A DNA stretch of 6,308 nt from Bacteroidales bacterium UBA5342 (GTDB taxonomy: Bacteria; Bacteroidota; Bacteroidia; Bacteroidales; UBA5342), in NCBI GenBank assembly GCA_002408065.1, contig DHQI01000106.1, positions 26,994 to 33,301 on the forward strand, written 5' to 3'. Below, in pieces: positions 1-6,308 of this stretch. The position numbers were made by a program, and so were the translations under genes. Position 1 is the first letter of the stretch, and each line of letters begins with the position of its first letter. The notes under the pieces are model-generated. The model made no database searches, had not been told where the DNA came from, and saw only the letters and a program-made list of their open reading frames with translations.

Positions 1-828
1 TAGAGGGGTACTACAATATTCGATTAAGGCTCGGTTTTGAATGTTGTCCTCTTTATATATGTGGCCTATAAACCGGCGCTTTTGGAATAAATCATCGTAA
101 GAGATAAAGGCTGTAGAGTTCATGTTATTAATGACTACGGCTTGGCGGGCTAACCAAGGACGTAATTCGTCAAATGGAACCCAAAACATAACGCTTTTTT
201 GTTCTATACCATCATCATCCACATAATAGATTTGAGGTGCTATACACTCGATTTTAAATTTCATAGCAGATTCCATGGCATCAAAATACCAAACTTCCTT
301 AATATAAAATTTCAGGACTTGTTCGCTGGGAATGTCTACTTCGTCTACGAGGTACTTTCTTGAGTCATTAGCATCAGTGTTAGCTTCATAGATTTCTACT
401 TGTGCATTTTCAAGTATTTCTTCAAAGCTTAATTTAAATTCCTCTGAGAAATCTTCTTTTGTTTCATTATATTGGTAAGCATTTACCTTTCCTTCATTTA
501 GAAGATTGAAAATTGTTAAAAAAAGGTTTATGCGACCGTTGGACTCTTTCAGAGGATAGTATAATGGGAAATTAACTTGTTCACGCATGTCAATCATGCG
601 CCATACCGTTTTTTTCCATAATATATTGTCCAGTGATCTGACCTGTGGTGCTGGAATATAGATCTCGTTAAATGGAGATTCTCCATCGAACTCGATTTCC
701 GGTTCTGTGTTTGGAATATACTGTTCCGTTTCGCCAGTTGTTGGGTTAGTAAAAGTGTTGCCACTTCCCTGAGCAAACGCTGTAGAAATACAAACAGCTA
801 ATATGCTAATTATCATGAATCGTTTCAT
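1..828 (-). CDS. gldN: T9SS/gliding protein GldN (PorN), 3' end cut by window edge
   Basis: Periplasmic component that with GldK forms the ring under the outer membrane in the type IX secretion/gliding machine. Translating back from the ATG at 828 gives 276 open codons to the window edge with no stop. The N-terminus (MKRFMIISILAVCISTAFA, then Q20) is a signal peptide with likely cleavage after A19. Family hallmarks follow: VWRMIDMREQVNFPLYYPL at residues 75-93, KEVWYFDAMES near 177-187, MFWVPFDELRPWL near 214-226, and SYDDLFQKRRFIGHIYKEDN near 243-262 with R/E-Y ending at 266-271. Family members are about 300-360 residues, so probably only a short C-terminal segment is missing. The gene starts 25 nt after the gldM stop with no clear Shine-Dalgarno, as is usual in Bacteroidota. 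Identity rests on motif recognition and on position after gldM. The paralogue GldO is the only close alternative. Confidence 0.95.
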   Translation of the reverse strand, partial: MKRFMIISILAVCISTAFAQGSGNTFTNPTTGETEQYIPNTEPEIEFDGESPFNEIYIPAPQVRSLDNILWKKTVWRMIDMREQVNFPLYYPLKESNGRINLFLTIFNLLNEGKVNAYQYNETKEDFSEEFKLSFEEILENAQVEIYEANTDANDSRKYLVDEVDIPSEQVLKFYIKEVWYFDAMESAMKFKIECIAPQIYYVDDDGIEQKSVMFWVPFDELRPWLARQAVVINNMNSTAFISYDDLFQKRRFIGHIYKEDNIQNRALIEYCSTPL

Positions 829-853
829 AAGGCAAAGATTTACTGAGATTCGT

Positions 854-2497
854 TTAGTTTATTGTTACATCAATAGGAGGTAGGCGTTTTTCAATGCCAT
901 CAGGTCCTACGGCTCTTACATTGGAAATGAAAAATTGCTTTCCACGTGACAGGTCTTTTATCTGTCGCACTTGATCATTGGTGAATTTAGATCCTGTCGA
1001 TTTATATGTTTTGGCGTTACCCATTGTATCATAAAATACCATTTCGAAGCTTTTGACAATATATTTAACTTCAAAATCAGAGTCCAATAATTCAGCAACC
1101 ACCCCATAAGCATCCAAAAGGTCCCGTTTTTTTAAGCGTCCTGATTGGAAATTTTCAGGTAAAATGATGGTTTTTCCTGAAGCATTTTTGGCTTCTTTAG
1201 GATATTGTACAAAAGCCGTAGGAGGCGGGAGTGCTTTTACCCGGAAAGGATACCTTCCGACCTCCTGAGTATTACCATCTATAGTAGCGGTAACTATCAT
1301 CTCTATATCTTTTCCCGGTGTTTTGGGCTTAGCAATATAACTACCATCGCTTTGTAGCATCAACGAGCTACCATCAGATAATCGTGGCGTTACACTATTG
1401 GAAGCAATACCTGGTACTGAAATACTCATGGGGTTTTCTACACCGGCATACAATACATTCATTTTTGTAGCAGAAACAGTAGCGTTTAGTTCTCCTACCT
1501 CAAAACTTTGAGCAGGGAAAGTGTATTTGTTTATTTCGCCGTCTTCACCTTCTAACAAAATGCTACCGGTTATTTCATATTTACCACTGGTATTAGTAGG
1601 ATAAGTAAAAGCACCGTGCTTATCTACTGAAACAGGGTTGTTGTTAACGAATACCTCATAAGTTGGTCTTTTGGTGGAATCTACAGCTCCAAGTAGCGCC
1701 ATACCTGTCTGACTACTTCCTTTTATTAAGTATTTGGAGTCAATAATTAAACGTGCTTCAAACTTATTTACACTAAAATCAGCAGCACCTACCTGACCAA
1801 ATAAATGGGCAATAGCCATTGCTTCGGTGTTTCGGATGTCAGATTGAACCTTGGTAAGTAGCGGCATAATAGCTCCTACCGGAATGTTCTCAAAGATCGT
1901 GTTTTCCCAATGTTTAACACTTCCTTCATCATGTGAGCCTTTTTCAGCCTTTACATCATCGGTATTAAGGCTTTTCTTTATAGCATCTGCTAAATCGGAG
2001 AACTTGTTTTCATCAACCACAATTTCTTCTAAAAGGAACCGTCTGTATTCTTTTATTTCAGATTTTAAAAGGTCTCCCCGGCTTGGCTTTTTGGGGTCTA
2101 CAGTATATAACATAGCCGAATAACCAATGTCAACATTATCCATTGCTTTCAAATGATTGGGATCACCTTCCTCACCATCAGCTTTTCTGGCCAAAAACCA
2201 TTTAGCACTGTCAATACTGGCACACATAGTATTAGCTCGTTTTTGAAGATCTAATGCTATTTGCCAAGCTTCATCATATTTTTGCTTATTTTCATTCCAC
2301 TCTAATTCAAAATGACTGTATGCCGCTTTATTGTTTTTTGCAAATATTTCATTGTTTGTTTGCAAACTCTTATCCACTAAAATAAAGCCTTCCAGTACGG
2401 TTGATGACACATTCACTGCCAGCATGGCTGTCAGGAACAGGTACATCATACCAATCATTTTCTGTCTAGGGGTTTCCGGGCAATTTCCTCCACTCAT
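854..2497 (-). CDS. gldM: T9SS/gliding motor protein GldM (PorM)
   Basis: Inner-membrane-anchored periplasmic shaft of the type IX secretion/gliding motor. In the family, its single transmembrane helix sits inside a GldL pentamer and its periplasmic domains D1-D4 reach the GldK/GldN ring. The 547-residue protein opens with the diagnostic GGNCPETPRQKMIGMMYLFL (residues 3-22). The hydrophobic helix covers about 14-37, with very few residues on the cytoplasmic side. Residues about 40-235 look mainly helical (D1). About 240-335 is beta-rich (D2, ending QSFEVGEL), and about 338-420 is D3, starting ATVSATKMNVLYAGVENP. A proline-rich linker (LPPP, 423-426) leads to D4 (about 427-547), with FQSGRLKKRDLLDAYGV inside it. 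Length is slightly above the roughly 515 residues of F. johnsoniae GldM and P. gingivalis PorM. The extra length may be in D1 loops (DGEEGDPNH at 107-115, KAEKGSHDEGS at 183-193). The gene starts 15 nt after the gldL stop and ends 25 nt before gldN. Confidence 0.97.
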   Translation of the reverse strand: MSGGNCPETPRQKMIGMMYLFLTAMLAVNVSSTVLEGFILVDKSLQTNNEIFAKNNKAAYSHFELEWNENKQKYDEAWQIALDLQKRANTMCASIDSAKWFLARKADGEEGDPNHLKAMDNVDIGYSAMLYTVDPKKPSRGDLLKSEIKEYRRFLLEEIVVDENKFSDLADAIKKSLNTDDVKAEKGSHDEGSVKHWENTIFENIPVGAIMPLLTKVQSDIRNTEAMAIAHLFGQVGAADFSVNKFEARLIIDSKYLIKGSSQTGMALLGAVDSTKRPTYEVFVNNNPVSVDKHGAFTYPTNTSGKYEITGSILLEGEDGEINKYTFPAQSFEVGELNATVSATKMNVLYAGVENPMSISVPGIASNSVTPRLSDGSSLMLQSDGSYIAKPKTPGKDIEMIVTATIDGNTQEVGRYPFRVKALPPPTAFVQYPKEAKNASGKTIILPENFQSGRLKKRDLLDAYGVVAELLDSDFEVKYIVKSFEMVFYDTMGNAKTYKSTGSKFTNDQVRQIKDLSRGKQFFISNVRAVGPDGIEKRLPPIDVTIN

Positions 2498-2512
2498 AAC
2501 TTATCGTGTGTT

Positions 2513-3811
2513 TTATGAGTTTAATGAACTTAACATGTTGCCATATACTTTATTAAGATCGGCAATGTTGTTTTTTAGTTTTTCGCTCTCTGCCTGATAG
2601 GCTTGATTAGCAGCTACAGCATCCACCACAGCTTTTTGTATCTGAGATAGCTGATCGTTGACGTTGGCTTGGGTTGCTGTTTGTGCTTCTTTTATCTTAA
2701 GTTCTTCGTTTATGGTATTGAGCTGTAATTCATAAACAGAATTGATAGCCGTGAGGTTTTTGCTGACATCCTGCAATGCTTTTCCTGTTTCACTGGTTGA
2801 GCCTTTAATCATTTCTAATTTCAGATTCAGTGCTTCGGTAACTTGTTTGTAGCTGTCAGCCAATTTGTTGTTTGCCGATGTCATTTCGCTTGCGCTTGTG
2901 CTATAAGCTTTAGTAAAGGTGTCTTCAAATTTTTCAGCCGTTTCGGCGTATGACTTGGCAATGGCATTTGTAGAGCCTTTTAATGTTTCAGATGCTTGTT
3001 CCGAAGCTTTACCTAAGTCATTATTGACCTTAGCAGCAACATTTTCCATTGATTTATCAAATTTTTCGGCAGAAGATGTGATGACTTCTTTCAGTTGATC
3101 TGTTGTGCCTTCCAACGCGCTGTCGAATTTTTCAGCAGCGGTAGACATTGTTAAATCAAATTTTTCGGAACTTACTTTGTAGTTCTGAGCTAAATTTTCG
3201 CTGGAGCTGCTAATTATTTCTGCACTGGCTTCTTGTGCTTTAGATAGTTGTTCTACAGCATCGCCTGCTACGCTAAGTTTACTGATATATTCTTCTGAGA
3301 CCTTTGATGATTCAGTCAGTTTTCCTAAGCTGGCAACGGTGCTTGAAATCTGTTTTACATTTTCATTCCATTGCACCATATCTTCTTCGCTAAGCCCAGA
3401 CATAGCACCTACCTTAGGAGTGGCAGGAGTAGCTTCTGCTTGTACTATTTGTTGGGCTTGCTCTGTTTGCTTGGCTTTTTCTTTAGCAATACTTTCACTT
3501 TTATTTTTACCTTTTTTCTTTTTACCTTTTTCTTCCAGTAAAAGTTCTTCAGGGCTTTTTTCTGGTGTTAGGTTTGGATATACTTTAGTCCAATCCCATT
3601 TGGTTCCTTCTTGATGTGGCGGTTCGAAAGAACCTAAAAAGAAGAGCAAGGCCTCTGTACCCATACCTAAGGTAAGCATAACTTTGGCACCGGGCCAGTG
3701 AAGAATTTTAAAAAGTGCTCCGATAATTACGATTGACGCCCCAATACCGTAGGCATAGTTCATAATCTTTTTCCCTTTAGGAGAGGAAAGTCCTTTTCCG
3801 TTTGAACTCAT
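2513..3811 (-). CDS. gldL: T9SS/gliding motor protein GldL (PorL) with extended coiled-coil cytoplasmic domain
   Basis: Inner-membrane motor subunit. Family work shows GldL pentamers around GldM converting proton-motive force into motion. The ATG at 3811 is chosen because the protein then begins MSSNGKGLSSPKGKKIMNYA, matching the family N-terminus. The upstream in-frame extension to 3937 would add 42 unrelated residues and overlap gldK. There are two transmembrane helices at about 17-36 and 43-61, joined by the signature GALFKILHWPGA. TM2 holds a buried Glu53 (GMGTEALLFFLG), and the helix ends at SFEPP. A cytoplasmic tail follows. It has a Lys-rich stretch (95-118), a Thr/Ala/Pro-rich linker (125-137), fourteen 11-residue repeats (179-332) and a helical C-terminus ending DLNKVYGNMLSSLNS. 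At 432 residues it is much longer than F. johnsoniae GldL (about 215) or P. gingivalis PorL (about 309), from memory. The gene starts 29 nt after gldK and ends 15 nt before gldM. Confidence 0.96.
   Translation of the reverse strand: MSSNGKGLSSPKGKKIMNYAYGIGASIVIIGALFKILHWPGAKVMLTLGMGTEALLFFLGSFEPPHQEGTKWDWTKVYPNLTPEKSPEELLLEEKGKKKKGKNKSESIAKEKAKQTEQAQQIVQAEATPATPKVGAMSGLSEEDMVQWNENVKQISSTVASLGKLTESSKVSEEYISKLSVAGDAVEQLSKAQEASAEIISSSSENLAQNYKVSSEKFDLTMSTAAEKFDSALEGTTDQLKEVITSSAEKFDKSMENVAAKVNNDLGKASEQASETLKGSTNAIAKSYAETAEKFEDTFTKAYSTSASEMTSANNKLADSYKQVTEALNLKLEMIKGSTSETGKALQDVSKNLTAINSVYELQLNTINEELKIKEAQTATQANVNDQLSQIQKAVVDAVAANQAYQAESEKLKNNIADLNKVYGNMLSSLNS
2816..3277 (-). repeat. Fourteen 11-residue (33-bp) coiled-coil repeats inside GldL
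   Basis: GldL residues 179-332 can be written as 14 consecutive rows of 11. In every row position 11 is hydrophobic (L, I, Y, M, L, I, M, L, L, Y, F, M, Y, L), and position 3 is always A, S, T or V. Position 7 is usually F, L, V, I or A. The clearest units carry an EKF core at F218, F229, F251 and F295, spaced 11, 22 and 44 residues apart. This 3-4-4 spacing is the hendecad pattern of low-twist or right-handed coiled coils. The pattern breaks on both sides (168-178 and 333-343). At the DNA level only short pieces remain alike (for example aatttttc cores), so the repeat is old or held at the protein level. Confidence 0.75.
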
Positions 3812-3840
3812 AATGGTTGATTTGTTTATTTTAGTTTCTT

Positions 3841-5265
3841 TTAGTTTGTGCTGAAATCCTGAATCACCGTACGAACACAACGAAAGCCGATAAATGGCTG
3901 TGTAGCATCTTGATATTCGTATGTTTGCATGCCGCATTGTAGAAATGCACTAACATCTTTCCACGAACCTCCTTTGATAACTTTGCGCTTCATCTCTTTC
4001 GGGTCATCATTTTTAGCATCGTAGGTGTACGATGGGTTTAAGTCATTAACGACGGCCAGACCAGAAGATATGTAGGCTGATTCTGTCCATTCGGATACGT
4101 TACCTGCCATATCAAATAAGCCCCAATCATTAGCGGGGAAGGATCCCACGGCTGCCGGTGTAATATGTCCGTCCTTTATATAATCGCCTTTGCCTGGTTT
4201 GAAGTTGGCCAAAAAGCAGCCATCTGTACGGCGTACGTAGGGACCTCCCCAAGGGTACATAGCCGCTTGTTTACCACCACGGGCAGCGTATTCCCACTCT
4301 GCTTCAGTGGGGAGGCGATATGAATGTACTCCAGCTTGTCCTACACTTGCCAAGTGGTTATTTTTTAGCTTTGTACGCCAGTTGCAGAAGGCTTTTGCTT
4401 GTTCCCAAGAAACGCCTACTACAGGATATTCCGAATATCCCGGGTGTGAGAAATAAAGAGTATATGGTTCGTTAAACGAATAGGTGTAGTTGCGCATCCA
4501 ACACAGCGTATCAGGATATATGTTGATGGTGCGGGTGGTAAAGAAATCATTACGATTTTTTAATTGTACATATTTGGTTTCTCTAACAATACCCTCAGCT
4601 CCCATATAAGCTGTATCTTTACGGATAAGGTCTCTCTCGGTACGGCCTTTAGTCTTGTAACGAGCGGTCACAGGATCCATTTGGTTAATCTTTTTTGCCG
4701 CTTGTACACGATCAAGCTCTACATAAGTATAGTTAAGCTTTTCGGCACGTAAAACTTTTCCCTCGTAAGGGCTGTAGAGATAGAAGAGGGTGTCTAGGAA
4801 TTCTTTAATATCGATATCTTTCAAGTCAATTTCTTGCTCGTAATCCAAATGTGGAATATTATTTTCTTCATCAATAAAATCAATATTACCTTCTTTGTCC
4901 ATTATGGCAAACTCATCCGATTCCATTCCTATTTGGTTTTGATAGATGGCCAGGCGGGTTAGGTGGTCTTTTAGCCAATAAACAAATTGACGGTATTCTG
5001 AGTTGGTGATTTCTGTTTCATCCATCCAAAACTTTTCAACATTTACTTGTTTGTTTTGCTTGGAGGTTACAAAAAAGGCGCTTTGATCGTTAGGCCCCAT
5101 TGTGAAAGAACCACTTGGTATATAATTCATGCCTAATGGAATCATTTCGTTGTATGGTGTTGTCTCAACGCCGGTTAACTCGCCTCCGCCGCCATTCGGG
5201 CCTGAGCAAGATGCTGCCAGTGTTATACTTGCTACAATCGCTAAACTGTTAAGAAAGTTTTTCAT
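3841..5265 (-). CDS. gldK: T9SS/gliding lipoprotein GldK (PorK), FGE/SUMF1-like fold
   Basis: Outer-membrane lipoprotein that forms the periplasmic ring with GldN; in the family it contacts GldM and PorP/SprF-type proteins. The 474-residue product starts with a lipoprotein signal peptide (MKNFLNSLAIVASITLAAS) with the acylated Cys at 20, then a Gly-rich spacer (GGGG, 25-28). The formylglycine-generating-enzyme-like domain follows: IPLGMNYIPSGSFTMG (42-57), FWMDETEITNSEYRQF (79-94), YPVVGVSWEQAKAFCNWR (280-297), YRLPTEAEWEYAARGG (316-331), YPWGG (337-341), DMAGNVSEWTES (385-396), VIKGGSW (429-435) and IGFRCVRT (459-466). About 180 residues (100-278) separate the first and second halves of the fold; a large insert there is usual for GldK. 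The paired catalytic cysteines of true FGE are not seen after KGGSW, so a structural role is expected. The start lies 47 nt after the porP stop. Other FGE-fold lipoproteins exist, but position next to gldL settles the call. Confidence 0.96.
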   Translation of the reverse strand: MKNFLNSLAIVASITLAASCSGPNGGGGELTGVETTPYNEMIPLGMNYIPSGSFTMGPNDQSAFFVTSKQNKQVNVEKFWMDETEITNSEYRQFVYWLKDHLTRLAIYQNQIGMESDEFAIMDKEGNIDFIDEENNIPHLDYEQEIDLKDIDIKEFLDTLFYLYSPYEGKVLRAEKLNYTYVELDRVQAAKKINQMDPVTARYKTKGRTERDLIRKDTAYMGAEGIVRETKYVQLKNRNDFFTTRTINIYPDTLCWMRNYTYSFNEPYTLYFSHPGYSEYPVVGVSWEQAKAFCNWRTKLKNNHLASVGQAGVHSYRLPTEAEWEYAARGGKQAAMYPWGGPYVRRTDGCFLANFKPGKGDYIKDGHITPAAVGSFPANDWGLFDMAGNVSEWTESAYISSGLAVVNDLNPSYTYDAKNDDPKEMKRKVIKGGSWKDVSAFLQCGMQTYEYQDATQPFIGFRCVRTVIQDFSTN

Positions 5266-5293
5266 AATTGTATGTATTATATCTTATTAGTGT

Positions 5294-5327
5294 ATCAGAA
5301 GAATGTAACGGGTTACAGTATTCTGAT
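5294..5327 (-). other. Imperfect hairpin overlapping the porP stop codon, between porP and gldK
   Basis: On the transcribed strand, ATCAGAA (5327-5321) pairs perfectly with TTCTGAT (5300-5294). Inside that, TGTAA (5317-5313) pairs with TTACA (5308-5304) around a CCCG loop. A 3x3 internal loop (TAC/TTC) with a possible central A-U pair separates the two stems. The structure spans the last four codons and the stop of the porP-like gene and the start of the 47-nt spacer. No T-tract follows it toward gldK, so it does not look like an ordinary intrinsic terminator. It could serve in mRNA processing, stability or partial attenuation. The pairing is seen in the sequence; any function is inferred. 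Confidence 0.5.
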
Positions 5328-6284
5328 GCTTTTATATTTATTAGTCTTCGAGTTCAAAGATAAACTAAATTCATAACTGAAAAAAACTTCAGTGGAGCCA
5401 AAGCCTCCGTAAGCCATTTTAGAAGTCGTCATATCATAAGACCCGCCAATTAAAATGCCGTTTTTTAATTTCATTCCTGCCATTACAGCTATGGCATCTT
5501 GAAAACGGTAGCTTAAACCAGCAAAAACTTGTTCGTTGTACCAGGCATTACAGTTAATATCTATCTGAGACGTCTTGCCATCGGTCTTTATATAGACGTT
5601 TGGTTTAAGCTCCAATTCCGGAAGAGAACGTAAACGTATGTCATAGCCACCATAGAGATATAACGTTCTGTTGTAATAAACATATACATCTGTACTGGCA
5701 TCGTTTGATGACAAATCAAGTTCCGGGCGTGCCAAGTGAGTCAATGATGCTCCGTAGTACCACCTGTCTCTGTTGTAATGAGCTCCTAAAGCAATATCAA
5801 ATTTAAGTCCGGTTGTCTCGCTGTTTGCGAAAGTGGGTTGGTTGATATTGCTATGGTAATCCGTGCTTAATGTTTCTATTCCGGCACCGTCAAATATTAA
5901 ATTGACAAAGCCAAGCTGGGTACCTACACTCAAGGTTCCGTCCCAGATATCCTGTTTGTGTGAGTACGCAAAGTTAACAGTGGTGATGGAGAAGAGTCCG
6001 GCTTCGTCTCCTATGATGGAAATACCGGCTCCATGTTTGCGTTTAGTACCTGTAAAAGGGGCATCTAAATAGACAGCATAAGACGTAGGTCCTATATCTT
6101 TCCATTGGTTGCGAAGGTTGCCGAAAGCTGTTGCCATTTCTTTTTCGCCATAGCTGGCAGGATTGAACAACTGCTGCGTGAACATATTGGCTGTGAACTG
6201 TGGCTCTACCTGGGCTGATAATTGTTTCTCTTTTGCAAAAAAACAAAGAATCGTTATGGCCAATAAAAAACACTTTTTCTTCAT
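5313..6284 (-). CDS. PorP/SprF family type IX secretion outer-membrane protein
   Basis: Predicted outer-membrane beta-barrel of the PorP/SprF family, which binds the T9SS ring lipoprotein PorK/GldK or helps export and anchor particular cargo. The ATG at 6284 is chosen; it gives MKKKCFLLAITILCFFAKEK and a signal peptide cleaved after LSA (A24), leaving Q25. A GTG five codons upstream (6299) is in frame but would only extend the signal peptide. Family marks are QQLFNPASYG (37-46), GNLRNQW (55-61), TSYAVYLDAPF (67-77) and HGAGISIIGDEAGLF (84-98). The rest is alternating beta-strand sequence rich in Tyr and Gly, with the last strand near TEVFFSYEFSLSL (298-310). A basic tail (NSKTNKYKSIRIL) follows. 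At 323 residues, its length is usual for the family. Its place directly upstream of gldK matches porP of the P. gingivalis porPKLMN cluster. Many paralogues exist per genome, so no gene symbol is given. Only 24 nt of upstream sequence is in the window, and no promoter is recognisable in it. Confidence 0.9.
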   Translation of the reverse strand: MKKKCFLLAITILCFFAKEKQLSAQVEPQFTANMFTQQLFNPASYGEKEMATAFGNLRNQWKDIGPTSYAVYLDAPFTGTKRKHGAGISIIGDEAGLFSITTVNFAYSHKQDIWDGTLSVGTQLGFVNLIFDGAGIETLSTDYHSNINQPTFANSETTGLKFDIALGAHYNRDRWYYGASLTHLARPELDLSSNDASTDVYVYYNRTLYLYGGYDIRLRSLPELELKPNVYIKTDGKTSQIDINCNAWYNEQVFAGLSYRFQDAIAVMAGMKLKNGILIGGSYDMTTSKMAYGGFGSTEVFFSYEFSLSLNSKTNKYKSIRIL

Positions 6285-6308
6285 AAATAATAATCTCACA
6301 CAACTCGG

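Noticed and set aside
594..776. 60-codon minus-strand open frame
   Set aside because: It is an out-of-frame shadow of gldN. The gldN frame is open from 828 to the window edge and shows family motifs and a signal peptide.
829..853. Near match to the Bacteroidota -7 promoter motif TAnnTTTG just upstream of gldN
   Set aside because: The sequence reads AATCTTTG, mismatched at the T of TA. It ends only a few bases before the start codon and has no recognisable -33 TTTG at suitable spacing. A shared operon transcript is the simpler explanation.
3511..3517. AAAAAAG on the minus strand in the gldL Lys-rich region, a possible frameshift slippery heptamer
   Set aside because: In the gldL frame it reads AAA AAA G, not A AAA AAG, so it is out of register for canonical -1 slippage. 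The downstream gldL frame is intact.
3812..3937. An in-frame 42-codon upstream extension of gldL that would overlap the end of gldK
   Set aside because: The extra residues are unlike any GldL N-terminus and come from the gldK 3' end read in another frame. The ATG at 3811 gives the expected family start.
1851..6072. Several plus-strand open frames of 62-91 codons (for example 1851-2123, 3339-3614, 4564-4752, 5863-6072)
   Set aside because: Each lies wholly or mostly antisense to a confidently identified gene, has low-complexity or random-looking composition, and shows no family motif.
6285..6299. Alternative GTG start for the PorP-like gene at 6299
   Set aside because: It adds only RLLF-type residues before MKKK. 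The ATG at 6284 gives a standard signal peptide (positive n-region, hydrophobic core, A-Q cleavage).

Overview
The window is a compact, single-strand gene cluster encoding the trans-envelope core of the Bacteroidota type IX secretion system (T9SS) and gliding motor. All genes lie on the minus strand, so transcription runs from the right edge to the left edge. In transcription order they are a porP/sprF-like outer-membrane beta-barrel gene, gldK (porK), gldL (porL), gldM (porM) and gldN (porN). The last gene runs off the left edge. The gaps between genes are only 47, 29, 15 and 25 nt, which points to one operon.

The organism is a member of the Bacteroidota. The gldKLMN set is restricted to that phylum, signal peptides end in the typical A-Q junction, the DNA is moderately AT-rich, and the start codons lack clear Shine-Dalgarno sequences. 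A porP-type gene directly upstream of gldK matches the porPKLMN order of Porphyromonas gingivalis rather than the Flavobacterium layout. This suggests the Bacteroidales/Marinilabiliales side of the phylum, but that placement is inferred.

Layout from right to left: 6284-5313 is PorP/SprF-like, with an imperfect hairpin overlapping its stop codon. 5265-3841 is the GldK lipoprotein with a formylglycine-generating-enzyme-like fold. 3811-2513 is the inner-membrane motor protein GldL, with an unusually long cytoplasmic part. 2497-854 is the periplasm-spanning GldM. 828-1 is GldN, complete at its N-terminus and probably lacking only a short C-terminal piece.

From work on this family, GldL and GldM form a proton-motive-force-driven rotary motor in the inner membrane. 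GldM crosses the periplasm to contact a GldK/GldN ring under the outer membrane. PorP/SprF-type barrels bind the outer-membrane side of the machine or its cargo.

This is a known system, not a new one. The most unusual thing in it is a long run of 11-residue (hendecad) repeats in the GldL cytoplasmic domain: 14 consecutive units with a near-perfect hydrophobic pattern. No tRNA, rRNA, CRISPR array, insertion sequence or phage feature was seen, and no gene-free stretch exceeds 50 bases.
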